64,000 nt of DNA from Allobosea sp. GTDB lineage: Bacteria; Pseudomonadota; Alphaproteobacteria; Rhizobiales; Beijerinckiaceae. The stretch lies in NCBI RefSeq assembly GCF_017308015.1, contig NZ_JAFKFW010000019.1:38775-102774 (forward strand), read 5' to 3'. This document shows positions 7,531 through 16,256 of this stretch, piece by piece. The notes below the pieces were generated by a model. The model did not search any database. It was not told where the DNA came from and was given only the letters and a program-made list of their open reading frames with translations. Made by a program: the position numbers and the translations under genes. Positions within the stretch are counted from its first letter, which is position 1. The number at the start of each line of letters is the position of its first letter.

Positions 7531-8493
7531 CTATCTATACCCTGTAACCTCCTCACTCAGACGCCCGAGCCACAGGGAGTTCCGGACAAGTTCGGCGGAA
7601 ACGTCGACAGCCAGCCGTGCCACCTCGGCTGTGGCCCGCGAGCTTGTATGGAGGGGATTGTTGGCGAGGTAGATCGTGCGGCGGAGAGCGGGGTCCTGAA
7701 TGGGAACGAGCATCAGATCTCCGCGTGCGACTTCACGCTGAACGGCTGTCTGCGGAAGGATCGAGAAGCCGGAGCCTCGCAGAACCAGATCCTTGATCGG
7801 GTTCAACGAGTCCATCTCGACAGCGATATTGAACGTCAATTGATGTTCCCGCGCACAGCGGTCGATCAGCGTTCTCAGCCCATGGCTGGGACTCGGCAGG
7901 ATCAACTCGAGATTCTGGCAGTCGCGGAAGGTAATAGGAACCTGGGCGACCCCCCCGGGACCGGCAGGATCCGGCCAGCAATCCGGCGCGGTGACGAGAT
8001 ACAACTCCTCGGTCAGGATCGGCAACGCGTTGAGCCGCGGGTTATGGATATCGTAGAGCATCCCGAGATCGATCGACCCTTCGAGCAGCCAGCGTTCGAT
8101 GTAGCCGCTCATGGCGTCCATTGCGCGAAAGCGGATTTCGGGGAACTCGATCCGGATGGTTTCCGCCAGCGGCACCGAGAGAACCATACTCACGGAACTC
8201 GGCACACCGAAGCGAACCGCTCCCCGAACCGTACGCGCCAGATTGCTCAGGTCGGCGACAAGGGTCTCGGTTGCGGTGACGATCGGCCCGCCGCGCTCAA
8301 CCAGGAACTGACCGGCCTCGGTCAAGGAGACGCCCAAGGGCGACCGATGAAGCAGTTGAATGCCGAGCTCTGCTTCGAGCTTGATGATGTACTGGCTCAG
8401 CGAAGGCTGAGCAATTCCGATCGTTCGCGCGGCCGCGGAAAGGGAACCGGTTTCCGCGATGACCAGGAAGTATCGAAGCTGACGGATGTCCAT
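7531..8493 (-). CDS. LysR-family transcriptional regulator
   Basis: A 320-residue LysR-type regulator. The N-terminal winged HTH (about 1-60) has DIRQLRYFLVIAETGSLSAAA and the recognition region IAQPSLSQYIIKLE, followed by LLHRSPLGVSLTEAG. The remainder is the periplasmic-binding-fold effector domain. The gene lies upstream of the ABC importer on the same strand instead of divergently, separated by 145 bases, so it may be the first gene of the operon or regulate the promoter in the gap. The inducer is probably the imported compound or a breakdown product; this is inference from position. Confidence 0.92.
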   Translation of the reverse strand: MDIRQLRYFLVIAETGSLSAAARTIGIAQPSLSQYIIKLEAELGIQLLHRSPLGVSLTEAGQFLVERGGPIVTATETLVADLSNLARTVRGAVRFGVPSSVSMVLSVPLAETIRIEFPEIRFRAMDAMSGYIERWLLEGSIDLGMLYDIHNPRLNALPILTEELYLVTAPDCWPDPAGPGGVAQVPITFRDCQNLELILPSPSHGLRTLIDRCAREHQLTFNIAVEMDSLNPIKDLVLRGSGFSILPQTAVQREVARGDLMLVPIQDPALRRTIYLANNPLHTSSRATAEVARLAVDVSAELVRNSLWLGRLSEEVTGYR

Positions 8494-8559
8494 GTGATCA
8501 GTCCCCCATGTTTCAACGAGCTTCCGTTCGGCGACCCCGGCCAGCGCGTCCCACCCATG

Positions 8560-9020
8560 TCATGCGCCGTGGTTCCGTCTGCGCCGGCTCGGCAGCGCTG
8601 ACAACCTGCAGCAGCGACGGGGATGCCCATCGCGCACGCAATGCTGGGGCACCGCAGAGCAGATGACGGCGAAAGCCCTGCCGCTGACGCCGTGCACGAT
8701 GACGATCCATTCGCAATCACGGATTTGTCGCGGCGGAGAGCTGGGACCGACATAGGTATCGCCGCGCGCGCCGCCGGGAATCTTTGCGAAGCTTTTCCCA
8801 TCGTGGGAAACGGTGCCGCCACCGTGGCTATAAGCCGGAGCCTGATGGTCGACCATGCAAAGGTCCAGCAACCTGGTGCCGGCAGGAATGCCGCCAACGG
8901 ATACTCGCAAGTTGGTCGGAGAGAATTTTCGCGCTTGCGGAAAGAGTGCGACCCGTCTCGGGAGCAAGCCGAGGAGCGTGCGGGCATCAGTGAATGGCAC
9001 ATCGGCAAGCTGGAAGGCGG
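8560..9020 (-). pseudogene. YbhB/YbcL-type PEBP (Raf-kinase-inhibitor-like) protein remnant
   Basis: An open minus-strand frame (8560-9099) carries a stretch resembling phosphatidylethanolamine-binding-fold proteins: IPAGTRLLDLCMVDHQAP, then SHGGGTVSHDGKS, GDTYVGPSSPP and DCEWIVIVHGVSG. It reads like the central and C-terminal part of a YbcL-like protein. The upstream part (9020-9099) runs antisense through an integrase fragment and has no PEBP similarity. No signal peptide is visible, and the C-terminal tail after GRAF loses similarity. It is most likely a broken gene with a displaced 5' end. The call rests on motif memory and should be searched. Confidence 0.5.
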
Positions 9021-9028
9021 CCGGGGCG

Positions 9029-9193
9029 GTCACCGAGGCCGAGGACGCCAGCGCCGGGCTCGACACGATCCGCGGCTCGATCGGCCATGCCCAGGCCACG
9101 ACGACGGCGCGTTATTCACGCGGCGCCATCGGCAAGAGCCGCAAGGTCGCACAGGCGCGAGTCGCGCTCCGCGGCGAGCAGAACAACCACTGA
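9029..9193 (+). pseudogene. C-terminal remnant of a tyrosine-recombinase integrase
   Basis: The last 54 codons of a plus-strand frame read IRGSIGHAQATTTARYSRG followed by a basic tail. This matches the end of phage-type integrases, where the box-II region GH-x-x-x-x-T-x-x-Y holds the nucleophilic Tyr (here in TARYSR). The Arg and His-x-x-Arg parts of the catalytic set are absent upstream, so only a fragment remains. It stops 65 bases from the 3' end of tRNA-Gly(CCC), the usual place of an integrase gene. It marks an old integration event. Confidence 0.65.
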
Positions 9194-9258
9194 ACAGGGG
9201 TTGGGGAACGCGAATTTAGCGGCAGGCCGCCACAACATGCTGAAGCTTCAAGGGAAAT

Positions 9259-9333
9259 TGGAGCGGGCGATCGGGATCGAACCGACGACATTCAGCTTGG
9301 GAAGCTGACGTTCTACCACTGAACTACGCCCGC
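9259..9333 (-). tRNA. tRNA-Gly (anticodon CCC)
   Basis: The minus strand folds as a full cloverleaf. The acceptor GCGGGCG pairs with CGCCCGC (9263-9269). The D arm is TAGTTCAGTGGTAGA, the anticodon stem TCAGC/GCTGA encloses loop TTCCCAA (anticodon CCC), and the T arm is GGTTCGATCCC. Discriminator T is followed by an encoded CCA (9259-9261). It reads GGG glycine codons. The 3' half is a classic integrase target, and an integrase fragment lies directly beside it. Confidence 0.96.
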
Positions 9334-9448
9334 ATGCCCTCCACGCTGGCGAAGCAGCGCGCGGCAGGCCCGCGTTCATAGCGGGTCCGAAGCCGGGTGT
9401 CATCCGGGAATCGCCAGCAAGCGCGAGAGGACCGAAGCCGGTGTCCGC

Positions 9449-10537
9449 TCACCCCTTGAAGTGCTTGGACAGCTTCAGGGCCTGGCCCTGGTAGTTCGAC
9501 TTGAGATCGGCGCCGTAGAGTGCCTCGGGGCGGGCCGCCATGCTTTCATAGACGAGGCGGCCGACGATCTGGCCGTCCTCGATGATGAAGGGAACGTCGC
9601 GGGAGCGGACCTCGAGCACGGCGCGGGCTCCCTGGCCGCCGGCTGCGCGGTGGCCGAAACCAGGGTCGAAGAAACCGGCATAATGCACGCGGAATTCGCC
9701 GACCAGCGCATCGAAGGGCGTCATTTCGGCGGCATAGTCCGGCGGGACATGCACCGCCTCCTTGGAAGCGAGGATGTAGAACTGGCCGGGATCGAGGATC
9801 ATGCTGCCAGAGCCGTCATCATGGATCGGCTCCCAGAAATCGGCGGCACGATAGGCACCCACACGATCGACATCGATCAGCGCCGTGTGGTGCTTGCCGC
9901 GATAGCCGAGCAGACCGTCGAAACCGGAGAGATCGACGCTGACGGCGACACCACCCTGGAAGGAGGGCTCGGCCGCGCTGACCAGCGTCTCGCGCAGGTG
10001 GATCTCGCCGAGCGCGCGGTCGTCAAGCCGGGTTTCGCCCGCACGAAAGCGGATCTGCGACAGGCGCGAGCCGGAGCGAACCAGCACCGGGAAGGTGCGC
10101 GGCGAAATCTCCATGAAGAGCGGGCCTTCATAGCCGTCCTCGACCAGATCGAATTCGCGGGCACGGTCGGTGATGACGCGGGTGAAGACGTCGAGCCGGC
10201 CGGTCGAGCTCTTCGGGTTGGCGGCGGCGCGCAGGCCCTTGGGCAGGCGCAGGCCTTCCATCAGTTCGGCGATATAGACGCAGTCCGTCTCAAGCACCGC
10301 GCCTCGCGTCAGATCGATCTCGTGCAACGAGAGATCCTCGATCCGGCTGCGCACCGTGCGCCCCGGACCCGGCAGGAACGAGGCGCGGACGCGGTAGGCC
10401 CGCGCACCCAGGCGCAGATCCAGGCTCGCGGGCTGGATCTGCCCCTCGGCCGGCGGCCGGGCGAGCGTGATCGCACCCGCCTCGATGAAGGCACGGATGG
10501 AGCTGTCGGGCTGGATGCCGGGCTTGAAGGTCAGCAT
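9449..10537 (-). CDS. dcd: 2'-deoxycytidine 5'-triphosphate deaminase, double-length form
   Basis: Deaminates dCTP to dUTP in pyrimidine deoxynucleotide synthesis. At 362 residues it is nearly twice the length of the enterobacterial enzyme (about 190). It seems to contain two trimeric-dUTPase folds: the first has IQPASLDLRLG (about 36) and the signature ANPKSSTGRLDVFTRV; the second begins about residue 190 and has ILDPGQFYILASKE and FDPGFGHR. Long Dcd proteins of this type are known in alphaproteobacteria. Upstream (10538-10731) lies a divergent gap shared with apaG. Which half keeps catalysis is not certain from reading. Confidence 0.87.
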   Translation of the reverse strand: MLTFKPGIQPDSSIRAFIEAGAITLARPPAEGQIQPASLDLRLGARAYRVRASFLPGPGRTVRSRIEDLSLHEIDLTRGAVLETDCVYIAELMEGLRLPKGLRAAANPKSSTGRLDVFTRVITDRAREFDLVEDGYEGPLFMEISPRTFPVLVRSGSRLSQIRFRAGETRLDDRALGEIHLRETLVSAAEPSFQGGVAVSVDLSGFDGLLGYRGKHHTALIDVDRVGAYRAADFWEPIHDDGSGSMILDPGQFYILASKEAVHVPPDYAAEMTPFDALVGEFRVHYAGFFDPGFGHRAAGGQGARAVLEVRSRDVPFIIEDGQIVGRLVYESMAARPEALYGADLKSNYQGQALKLSKHFKG

Positions 10538-10731
10538 GCGCGTTCCGCAGGGGATAATCGATCATAGCTAGCGAAGCAGACCCTGAAGGCCAAGCATGGT
10601 GGATGCGAGGCATGCATGGGCCAGCGGGTTGTCCACGCCAGAATCACCGCAGCCCCGCATTGACGCTGGCGCCGGACGGCCGATAACACATCAGAGCGGC
10701 AAGACCGCGACCGGCCAAGGCGGAGCCTTCG

Positions 10732-11124
10732 ATGTACCAGGCCCAGACGCATGGCGTGCGTGTGACCGCGGCGCCGCGTTTCATGGATGCGGAATCCTCG
10801 CACGCGCAGGGCCGCTATTTCTGGGCCTACGCGATCGAGATCGTGAACCTCTCGACACAGACCGTGCAGTTGATGACCCGGCACTGGTTCATCACCGACG
10901 GACGCGGCGAGGTCCATGAGGTGCGCGGCGAGGGCGTGGTCGGCAAGCAGCCTGTGCTGCGACCTGGCGAGAGCTTCCACTACACCTCGGGCTGCCCGCT
11001 GACGACGCCTGACGGCTCGATGCACGGTTTCTACGCCATGCAGGACGAGAGCGGCACGATCTTCGATGTCGAGGTACCGCTCTTCCCGCTCGATTCCCCC
11101 TATGTGAAGAAGGTTCTGCATTGA
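10732..11124 (+). CDS. apaG: ApaG family protein
   Basis: A 130-residue ApaG/DUF525 protein, a fibronectin-III-like beta-sandwich of incompletely understood function, once linked to Co/Mg resistance in enterics. The family core is plain: RYFWAYAIEIVN, TRHWFITDGRGEVHEVRGEGVVGKQP, LRPGESFHYTSGCPL and GSMHGFY. The length is typical. Its stop overlaps the TTG start of argE by four bases (11121-11124), so the two are translationally coupled. Confidence 0.95.
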   Translation: MYQAQTHGVRVTAAPRFMDAESSHAQGRYFWAYAIEIVNLSTQTVQLMTRHWFITDGRGEVHEVRGEGVVGKQPVLRPGESFHYTSGCPLTTPDGSMHGFYAMQDESGTIFDVEVPLFPLDSPYVKKVLH

Positions 11125-12299
11125 CCGCCTCCGCTCCTGCCGGGCAGCGCCATACGCCGCTCGAGATGCTCGCCCGCCTCGTCGCCTTCGACACCGTAAG
11201 CGACAAGTCCAACCTGGCCCTTCTCGATTTCGTCGAGCACTACCTCGCCGGCTGGGGCGTATCCTCCGTGCGCTTCCCGAACGAAACCGGCGACAAGGCC
11301 GCCCTGTTCGCGACCGTCGGCCCGCAGGATCGCGGCGGCATCGTTCTCTCCGGCCATACCGATGTCGTCCCGGTGGCCGGCCAGGCCTGGAGCCGCGACC
11401 CGTTCACGCTGCATGTCGAGGATGGCAAGGCCTATGGCCGCGGCGCCGTCGACATGAAGGCCTTCCTGGCGCTCGGGCTCGCGCTGGTGCCGGATTTCCT
11501 GGCGGCGAACCTGAAGACGCCGATCCACCTCTTCCTGTCCTATGACGAGGAGGTGACCTGCCTCGGCGTGGTCGACGGCATCAATGCCATGGGCAAGACC
11601 CTGCCGCGACCGCGCGCCGTCATCGTCGGCGAGCCGACCATGCTCGACATCTGCGACGCGCATAAGGGCGTGCGGACCTTCCAGACCGTGGTAAAGGGCT
11701 TTGCAGCGCATTCCTCCAAGCCGCAACTCGGCGCCAGCGCCGTCCATGCCGGCGCGCTGCTCGCGGCCGAACTCGACCAGATGGCGGAGGACGCCAAGCA
11801 GCGGCCGGACACGAGCGGCCGCTTCGACCCGCCCTATGACACCATCCATATCGGCACGTTCCATGGCGGCATCGCCCGCAACATCCTGGCCGATCGCAGC
11901 GAGATCCTCTGGGAGATCCGGACGGTGCCGAGCTCCGACCCCGAGGCCGGCCCGGCCCGCTTCGCCAAGGTGGCCGACAAGGTGCTGGCGCGGATGCGTT
12001 CGACCGCGCCGAGTGCCGCGATCGAGACGCAGATGACCTCGGACGTGCCGGGACTGGCGCCCGATCCCGGCTCGGAGGCCGAGCGGCTCGCGATGCGGCT
12101 CTCCGGCCGCAACCACACAATCGCCGTCGCCTATGCCACCGAGGCCGGCCATTTCCAGCATGCGGGGCTGCCCACCGTGGTCTGCGGCCCCGGTTCGATC
12201 GACCAGGCGCATCAGCCGGACGAGTACATCACGCTGGAGCAACTGGCCGCCGGCGAGACCTTCATGCGCAAGCTGATGGCGGAGTGCCAGGCGGGGTAG
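11121..12299 (+). CDS. argE: Acetylornithine deacetylase
   Basis: A 392-residue M20 zinc enzyme that hydrolyses N-acetylornithine to ornithine in arginine synthesis. Motifs: LSGHTDVVP (zinc His), GRGAVDMKAF (bridging Asp), SYDEEVTCLG (general base and second ligand both Glu), VGEPT and TEAGHFQHAG. The first codon is TTG inside the overlap with apaG, and no better internal start precedes the conserved LARLVAFDTVS. It lies about 1.2 kb from argF and argD on the opposite strand. The related M20 protein at 3159-4421 is a distinct subfamily. Confidence 0.92.
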   Translation: MTASAPAGQRHTPLEMLARLVAFDTVSDKSNLALLDFVEHYLAGWGVSSVRFPNETGDKAALFATVGPQDRGGIVLSGHTDVVPVAGQAWSRDPFTLHVEDGKAYGRGAVDMKAFLALGLALVPDFLAANLKTPIHLFLSYDEEVTCLGVVDGINAMGKTLPRPRAVIVGEPTMLDICDAHKGVRTFQTVVKGFAAHSSKPQLGASAVHAGALLAAELDQMAEDAKQRPDTSGRFDPPYDTIHIGTFHGGIARNILADRSEILWEIRTVPSSDPEAGPARFAKVADKVLARMRSTAPSAAIETQMTSDVPGLAPDPGSEAERLAMRLSGRNHTIAVAYATEAGHFQHAGLPTVVCGPGSIDQAHQPDEYITLEQLAAGETFMRKLMAECQAG

Positions 12300-12521
12300 A
12301 GCGCGTCATGCTCGGGCCGGTTCTCCAGCGATCGGCCTGCACAGAACGTGGCATTGAAGCGCCGGAAACCCACTGCCCTAGGGTGAGGGGTCGGCCGCTC
12401 ACCGTGCTTGCCGTGAGGTGGTCGCTGCGCAGCGGTGAGACAGAGTTTCGCTGGTCCAGGGGACTACACCTCACCCCTGCTCCTCTCCCTACGGGAGAGG
12501 AGTCGCGTCGCGGTTCGAGTA
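12300..12521. terminator. Convergent intergenic region with perfect hairpin (stem 12480-12502)
   Basis: CTCCTCTCCC (12480-12489), loop TAC, GGGAGAGGAG (12493-12502): a perfect 10-bp stem between the converging argE and hslO genes. The surrounding sequence holds GGTGAGGGGT and CCTCACCCCT-like pieces typical of dispersed repeats in rhizobial genomes. Terminator function is likely from position, but no long T-run follows. Confidence 0.5.
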
Positions 12522-13529
12522 TTATTCCGAACCCGCCGCCTGCCCCTCCTCAACCTCGGCCGGGTCGAAGGAATAGCGCCGCGAGCAGAATTCGCAGGTG
12601 ACGCCGAGCTTGCCGTCATCGGCGATCATCGCCTTGCGATCTTCCGGCGCGAAGCCGCGCAGCATCGACAGAACGCGCTCGCGCGAACAGCGGCAGGCCT
12701 CGTGCACGACGACCGGCTCGAAGACGCGGGCACCGCGCTCGTGGAACAGGCGATAGAGCAGGCGTTCGCTCTCCAGCGTCGGGTCGAGCAGTTCGTGATC
12801 CTCGACCGTCTCGACCAGCGAGCGGGCCTCCGCCCAGGCATCGTCGGCGATGCCGTCAGGATCGGTGCCGCCCAGGATCTGATGGCCCTCGGGCGCGTCG
12901 CCCGGATGCATGTCGGCCGCGCGCAGGCGGTCCGGCGAATGCGGCATGAACTGCACGAGGATGCCGCCGGCCCGCCATTGCGGGCGCCCGCCCGTCGTGA
13001 CGGTGCCGACGCCGAGCCGAACCCGCGTCGGAATCTGCTCGGACTGGCGGAAATACTGATGCGCGGCCTCTTCGAGACTCTGGCCCTTCAGCGCGACGAT
13101 GCCCTGATAGCGCGTCGTGGCCGAGCCCTGGTCGACGGTCATGGCGAGATGGCCCTCGCCGAGCAGCTCGCCGGTCGAGACCTTGTCGAGCGCGATCGCC
13201 TCGACGAGCCTGGCCTCGTCGATCTGGGCGACGGCGCGGAAATTGTCGGGCGCGTTGAAATCGACCACCATCATGGAAATGGCGCCGTCGCTCTTGGTCT
13301 GGAGCTGGAAGCGGCCCTCGAATTTCAGTGCCGTTCCGAGCAGGACGGTGAGTGCAGCCGCCTCACCGAGCGCGCGCGAGACGGGCTCGGGATAGGCGTG
13401 GCGTTCGAGAATCGTGTCGATCGAAGCGCCCAGCCGCACGACGCGGCCGCGCACGTCGAGATCGGGCACGGCGAAGGGAATGACCCGATCGTCGAGCCCG
13501 GCGGTGCTCATGGTGTCGTCCACGGCCAT
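12522..13529 (-). CDS. hslO: Redox-activated chaperone Hsp33
   Basis: A 335-residue cytoplasmic holdase switched on by oxidation. The C-terminal zinc site is complete: CRC (in EACRCSRERV) and CEFC about 30 residues later. The N-terminal core is recognisable from SRALGEAAALTVLLGTALKFEGRFQLQTKSDG-like sequence onward (read in parts). The ATG at 13529 overlaps the argF stop (TGATG), so translation is coupled to argF. The upstream extension to 13553 lies inside argF. The argF-hslO neighbourhood recurs in Hyphomicrobiales. Confidence 0.93.
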   Translation of the reverse strand: MAVDDTMSTAGLDDRVIPFAVPDLDVRGRVVRLGASIDTILERHAYPEPVSRALGEAAALTVLLGTALKFEGRFQLQTKSDGAISMMVVDFNAPDNFRAVAQIDEARLVEAIALDKVSTGELLGEGHLAMTVDQGSATTRYQGIVALKGQSLEEAAHQYFRQSEQIPTRVRLGVGTVTTGGRPQWRAGGILVQFMPHSPDRLRAADMHPGDAPEGHQILGGTDPDGIADDAWAEARSLVETVEDHELLDPTLESERLLYRLFHERGARVFEPVVVHEACRCSRERVLSMLRGFAPEDRKAMIADDGKLGVTCEFCSRRYSFDPAEVEEGQAAGSE

Positions 13530-14449
13530 CAGGCCGCCACTCCGCCGAAGCACCAGGCGAGAATGCCCTTCTGCGCATGCAGGCGGTTCTCGGCCTCGTC
13601 GAAGACGGCCGATTGCGGGCCGTCCATGATCGCGTCCGTGACCTCCTCGCCGCGCGAGGCCGGCAGGCAGTGCATGAAGATCGCGTCCTTCTCGGCGCGC
13701 TGCATCAGCCTCTCATCGACCTGATAGGGCCGCAGCAGGTTGTGGCGGGTGCCTTCCTCGTCGCCCATCGAGACCCAGCAATCGGTGATGACGCAGTCGG
13801 CGCCCTCGACCGCTTCCTCGGGCCGGTTCGTCAACTTGATCTTCGCGCCCTGCTTTCTGGCCCAGGCGATCAGGGCCGGAGGTGGCGCCAGTTCCTCCGG
13901 CGTCGCGACGGCCAACTCGAAATCGAGCCGGCCGGCGGCATGAACCCAGGAGGTCAGCACGTTGTTGGTATCGCCGGTCCAGGCGATGCGCTTGCCCTCG
14001 ATCGCTCCCTTGCGCTGCTCGAAGGTCATGACGTCGGCCATCACCTGGCAAGGATGCTGGCGCTTGGTCAGGCCGTTGATCACCGGGACGGTCGCGTATT
14101 TCGCCATCTCGACCAGCGAGTCGTGATCCAGGATGCGGATCATGATCGCGTCGACATAGCGCGACAGCACGCGCGCAGTGTCCGCGATGGTCTCGCGCTC
14201 GCCGAGTTCGATCTCGTGGCCTGCGACCATCATCGGCGATCCCCCGAGTTCACGGATGCCGACATCGAAGGAGACGCGCGTGCGCAGGCTAGGCTGCTCG
14301 AAGATGGTCGCGACGACCTTGCCCTCGAGCAGGCGATCTCCGGCGGCGGCGGGGGTACGGCGTCGCGCCTTGATCTCCTCGCCCGTGCGCAGGATCGCGC
14401 GCAGCTCGCTGCCGGAGAAATCGGAGAGATCGAGGAAATGGCGCGTCAC
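13529..14449 (-). CDS. argF: Ornithine carbamoyltransferase
   Basis: A 306-residue enzyme joining ornithine and carbamoyl phosphate to citrulline. Carbamoyl-phosphate site SLRTR (54-58), HPCQVMAD, ornithine-site region WVSMGDEE and [11 protein letters not shown] are all present. It follows argD by 42 bases and overlaps hslO at its stop. The set argD-argF here with argE nearby supplies the second half of arginine synthesis. Confidence 0.96.
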   Translation of the reverse strand: MTRHFLDLSDFSGSELRAILRTGEEIKARRRTPAAAGDRLLEGKVVATIFEQPSLRTRVSFDVGIRELGGSPMMVAGHEIELGERETIADTARVLSRYVDAIMIRILDHDSLVEMAKYATVPVINGLTKRQHPCQVMADVMTFEQRKGAIEGKRIAWTGDTNNVLTSWVHAAGRLDFELAVATPEELAPPPALIAWARKQGAKIKLTNRPEEAVEGADCVITDCWVSMGDEEGTRHNLLRPYQVDERLMQRAEKDAIFMHCLPASRGEEVTDAIMDGPQSAVFDEAENRLHAQKGILAWCFGGVAA

Positions 14450-14491
14450 GGGCGCTTCCTTCGCTTCGCTGGTGTGGGGGCTGGGGTGAGC

Positions 14492-15712
14492 TTATTCGGC
14501 GGCCGGGCGCTTCAGCGCGGCCTCGACGGCGGATGCCGCCTTGTCGAGACGCGACACGGCCTCCGCGATATCAGCTTCGGTGATGATCAGCGGCGGCAGC
14601 AGGCGCACGACATTATCGCCGGCTCCGACGACGAGCAGGCCCTGGGCACGCGCCTCGTTGACGAAATCGGTGTTCGGCGTGTGGAGCTTGAGGCCGAGCA
14701 TCAGGCCCTCGCCGCGGATCTCGGCGATGACACCAGGATGCTTGTCCTTGAGCTCGGCCAGCGACTGCTTGAGCCGGAGCGCAATCTGACCGACGCGCTC
14801 GATGAAGCCGGGCGCCAGCACCACGTCGAGCACGGCATTGCCGACCGCCATGGCGAGCGGATTGCCGCCGAACGTGGTGCCGTGCGTGCCGAGCGTCATG
14901 CCCGAGGCCGCCTCCTCCGTCGCGAGGCAGGCGCCCATCGGGAAGCCGCCGCCGATGCCCTTGGCGATCGACATGATGTCGGGCGCGACGCCATACATCT
15001 CATGAGCGAAGAACTTGCCGGTGCGGCCGACGCCGGTCTGGATCTCGTCGAAGATCAGCATCAGGCCCTGCTCGTCGCAGAGATCGCGCAGGAGCTTCAG
15101 GAAGCGGGCCGGCACGGAGCGCAGACCGCCCTCGCCCTGGATCGGCTCGATCATCAACGCGGCCGTCTCCGGCGTGATCGCGGCACGCAGCGCCTTCTCG
15201 TCATCGAAGGGCACCTGATCGAAGCCGTCGACCTTGGGGCCGAAGCCGTCGATGTACTTCTGTTGACCACCGGCGGCGATTGTCGCCAGCGTGCGGCCGT
15301 GGAAAGCACCCTCGAAGGTGATGATGCGGTAGCGTTCGGGATGGCCCTTCGCGGCATGGTATTTCCGCGCCATCTTGATGGCGCACTCGTTCGCCTCGGC
15401 ACCCGAGTTGGTGAAGAAGACACGCTCGGCGAACGTCGCCTCGCAGAGTCGCCGCGCCAGCCGCTCGCCATCCGGCGCGCCATAGAGATTCGAGGTGTGC
15501 CAGATCTTGCCTGCCTGCTCGGTCAGCGTCTTGACGAGATGCGGATGGGCGTGGCCGAGCGCGTTGACCGCGATGCCGGCGCCGAAATCGAGATAGCGGG
15601 TGCCATCGGCCGTAATCGCCCAGGGGCCCTCACCGCGCTCGAAAGCGACGGGGGCACGGGCATAGGTCGGGACGAGTACGGACTGGCTGGCGGAAACTGG
15701 GGCGGGAGCCAT
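14492..15712 (-). CDS. argD: Acetylornithine aminotransferase
   Basis: A 406-residue class-III PLP aminotransferase for N-acetylglutamate semialdehyde, possibly also succinyl-DAP. Motifs: [32 protein letters not shown] (PLP Asp) and [15 protein letters not shown] with the Schiff-base Lys. The ATG at 15712 gives the usual N-terminus; the frame is open further upstream to 15796 but that part is proline/serine rich and unlike the family. First gene of the argD-argF-hslO unit; its promoter must lie in the long gap shared with gcrA. Confidence 0.94.
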   Translation of the reverse strand: MAPAPVSASQSVLVPTYARAPVAFERGEGPWAITADGTRYLDFGAGIAVNALGHAHPHLVKTLTEQAGKIWHTSNLYGAPDGERLARRLCEATFAERVFFTNSGAEANECAIKMARKYHAAKGHPERYRIITFEGAFHGRTLATIAAGGQQKYIDGFGPKVDGFDQVPFDDEKALRAAITPETAALMIEPIQGEGGLRSVPARFLKLLRDLCDEQGLMLIFDEIQTGVGRTGKFFAHEMYGVAPDIMSIAKGIGGGFPMGACLATEEAASGMTLGTHGTTFGGNPLAMAVGNAVLDVVLAPGFIERVGQIALRLKQSLAELKDKHPGVIAEIRGEGLMLGLKLHTPNTDFVNEARAQGLLVVGAGDNVVRLLPPLIITEADIAEAVSRLDKAASAVEAALKRPAAE

Positions 15713-15932
15713 GAGACGAAGATCCTCGCGAAGGGGACGGGGTGAGATCGGATTGGCGCTGGACGGTGAACGACGATCCGGGGATGGACGCTGCATGATG
15801 CAGCCATGATGCGACCCGGCGGCGACGTTATCGTCGCACCCAGCTCCGGACCTCTCGTCGCGCCGTCATCCGCATCGTCGGAACCTTGATCCGCCAAACA
15901 TAAGCGCCGCCCGATCGAGGGCGGCGTCACCT

Positions 15933-15941
15933 TGTGGATAA
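15933..15941 (-). promoter_or_regulatory. Perfect DnaA box upstream of gcrA
   Basis: The plus strand reads TGTGGATAA, whose complement is the consensus TTATCCACA. It lies about 315 bases before gcrA. In Caulobacter, DnaA is known to promote gcrA transcription, so the site is in a meaningful place. Whether it is bound here is inference. Confidence 0.6.
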
Positions 15942-16000
15942 ATATGCTTAAGGCGGCCGCGACTGTCAATTGAATGCCGCTGGGACAGTGTTGCCGAAAG

Positions 16001-16192
16001 GATTCGCTTGACCTTGCAATCGCGAATCGTCTGGGGAAAAGCCCAATTCGGATTCGCCGACTCTTGTTCGCGAGTCACCGCAGCTTGTATGGTCGTCTTC
16101 GTCAGATACGACATTTCGTGCGGCGCCTCCTGTACCGTCTGTTGCGGCAGCAACGGCTTTGTCCCTGCGACGGAGCCGCCGGTCCCGGATTC
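16001..16192. promoter_or_regulatory. Cluster of six GANTC (CcrM) sites upstream of gcrA
   Basis: Sites are GATTC 16001-16005, GAATC 16024-16028, GATTC 16051-16055, GACTC 16059-16063, GAGTC 16072-16076 and GATTC 16188-16192. Four bases are specified, so under one site is expected in this length. GANTC is methylated by CcrM in alphaproteobacteria, and GcrA acts with methylated sites. Autoregulation is an inference. Confidence 0.65.
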
Positions 16193-16256
16193 CGTCACGA
16201 AGCGCCCTTAAAGGCAGGCTCCGCGAGGGGCCGGCCGGACAAGACAGGTGATGCGG

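Larger units (their letters stand above)
15713..16256. promoter_or_regulatory. argD/gcrA divergent regulatory region (544 bases)
   Basis: No convincing gene; short frames on both strands here have no recognisable family. It contains a perfect 8-bp hairpin (CGCCGCCC 15905-15912, GGGCGGCG 15919-15926), a perfect DnaA box just beyond it, and a cluster of GANTC sites nearer gcrA. It must hold promoters for both argD and gcrA. Confidence 0.7.

Noticed and set aside
8397-9008. 203-codon minus-strand frame overlapping the LysR start
   Set aside because: It runs through the LysR coding region in another frame; the PEBP-like frame at 8560-9020 explains the area better.
13577-15745. 722-codon plus-strand frame over argF and argD
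   Set aside because: Antisense shadow; both genes on minus have all catalytic motifs.
15866-16198. 110-codon minus-strand frame in the argD/gcrA gap
   Set aside because: It crosses the DnaA box, hairpin and GANTC cluster and shows no family features; a regulatory region is more likely.
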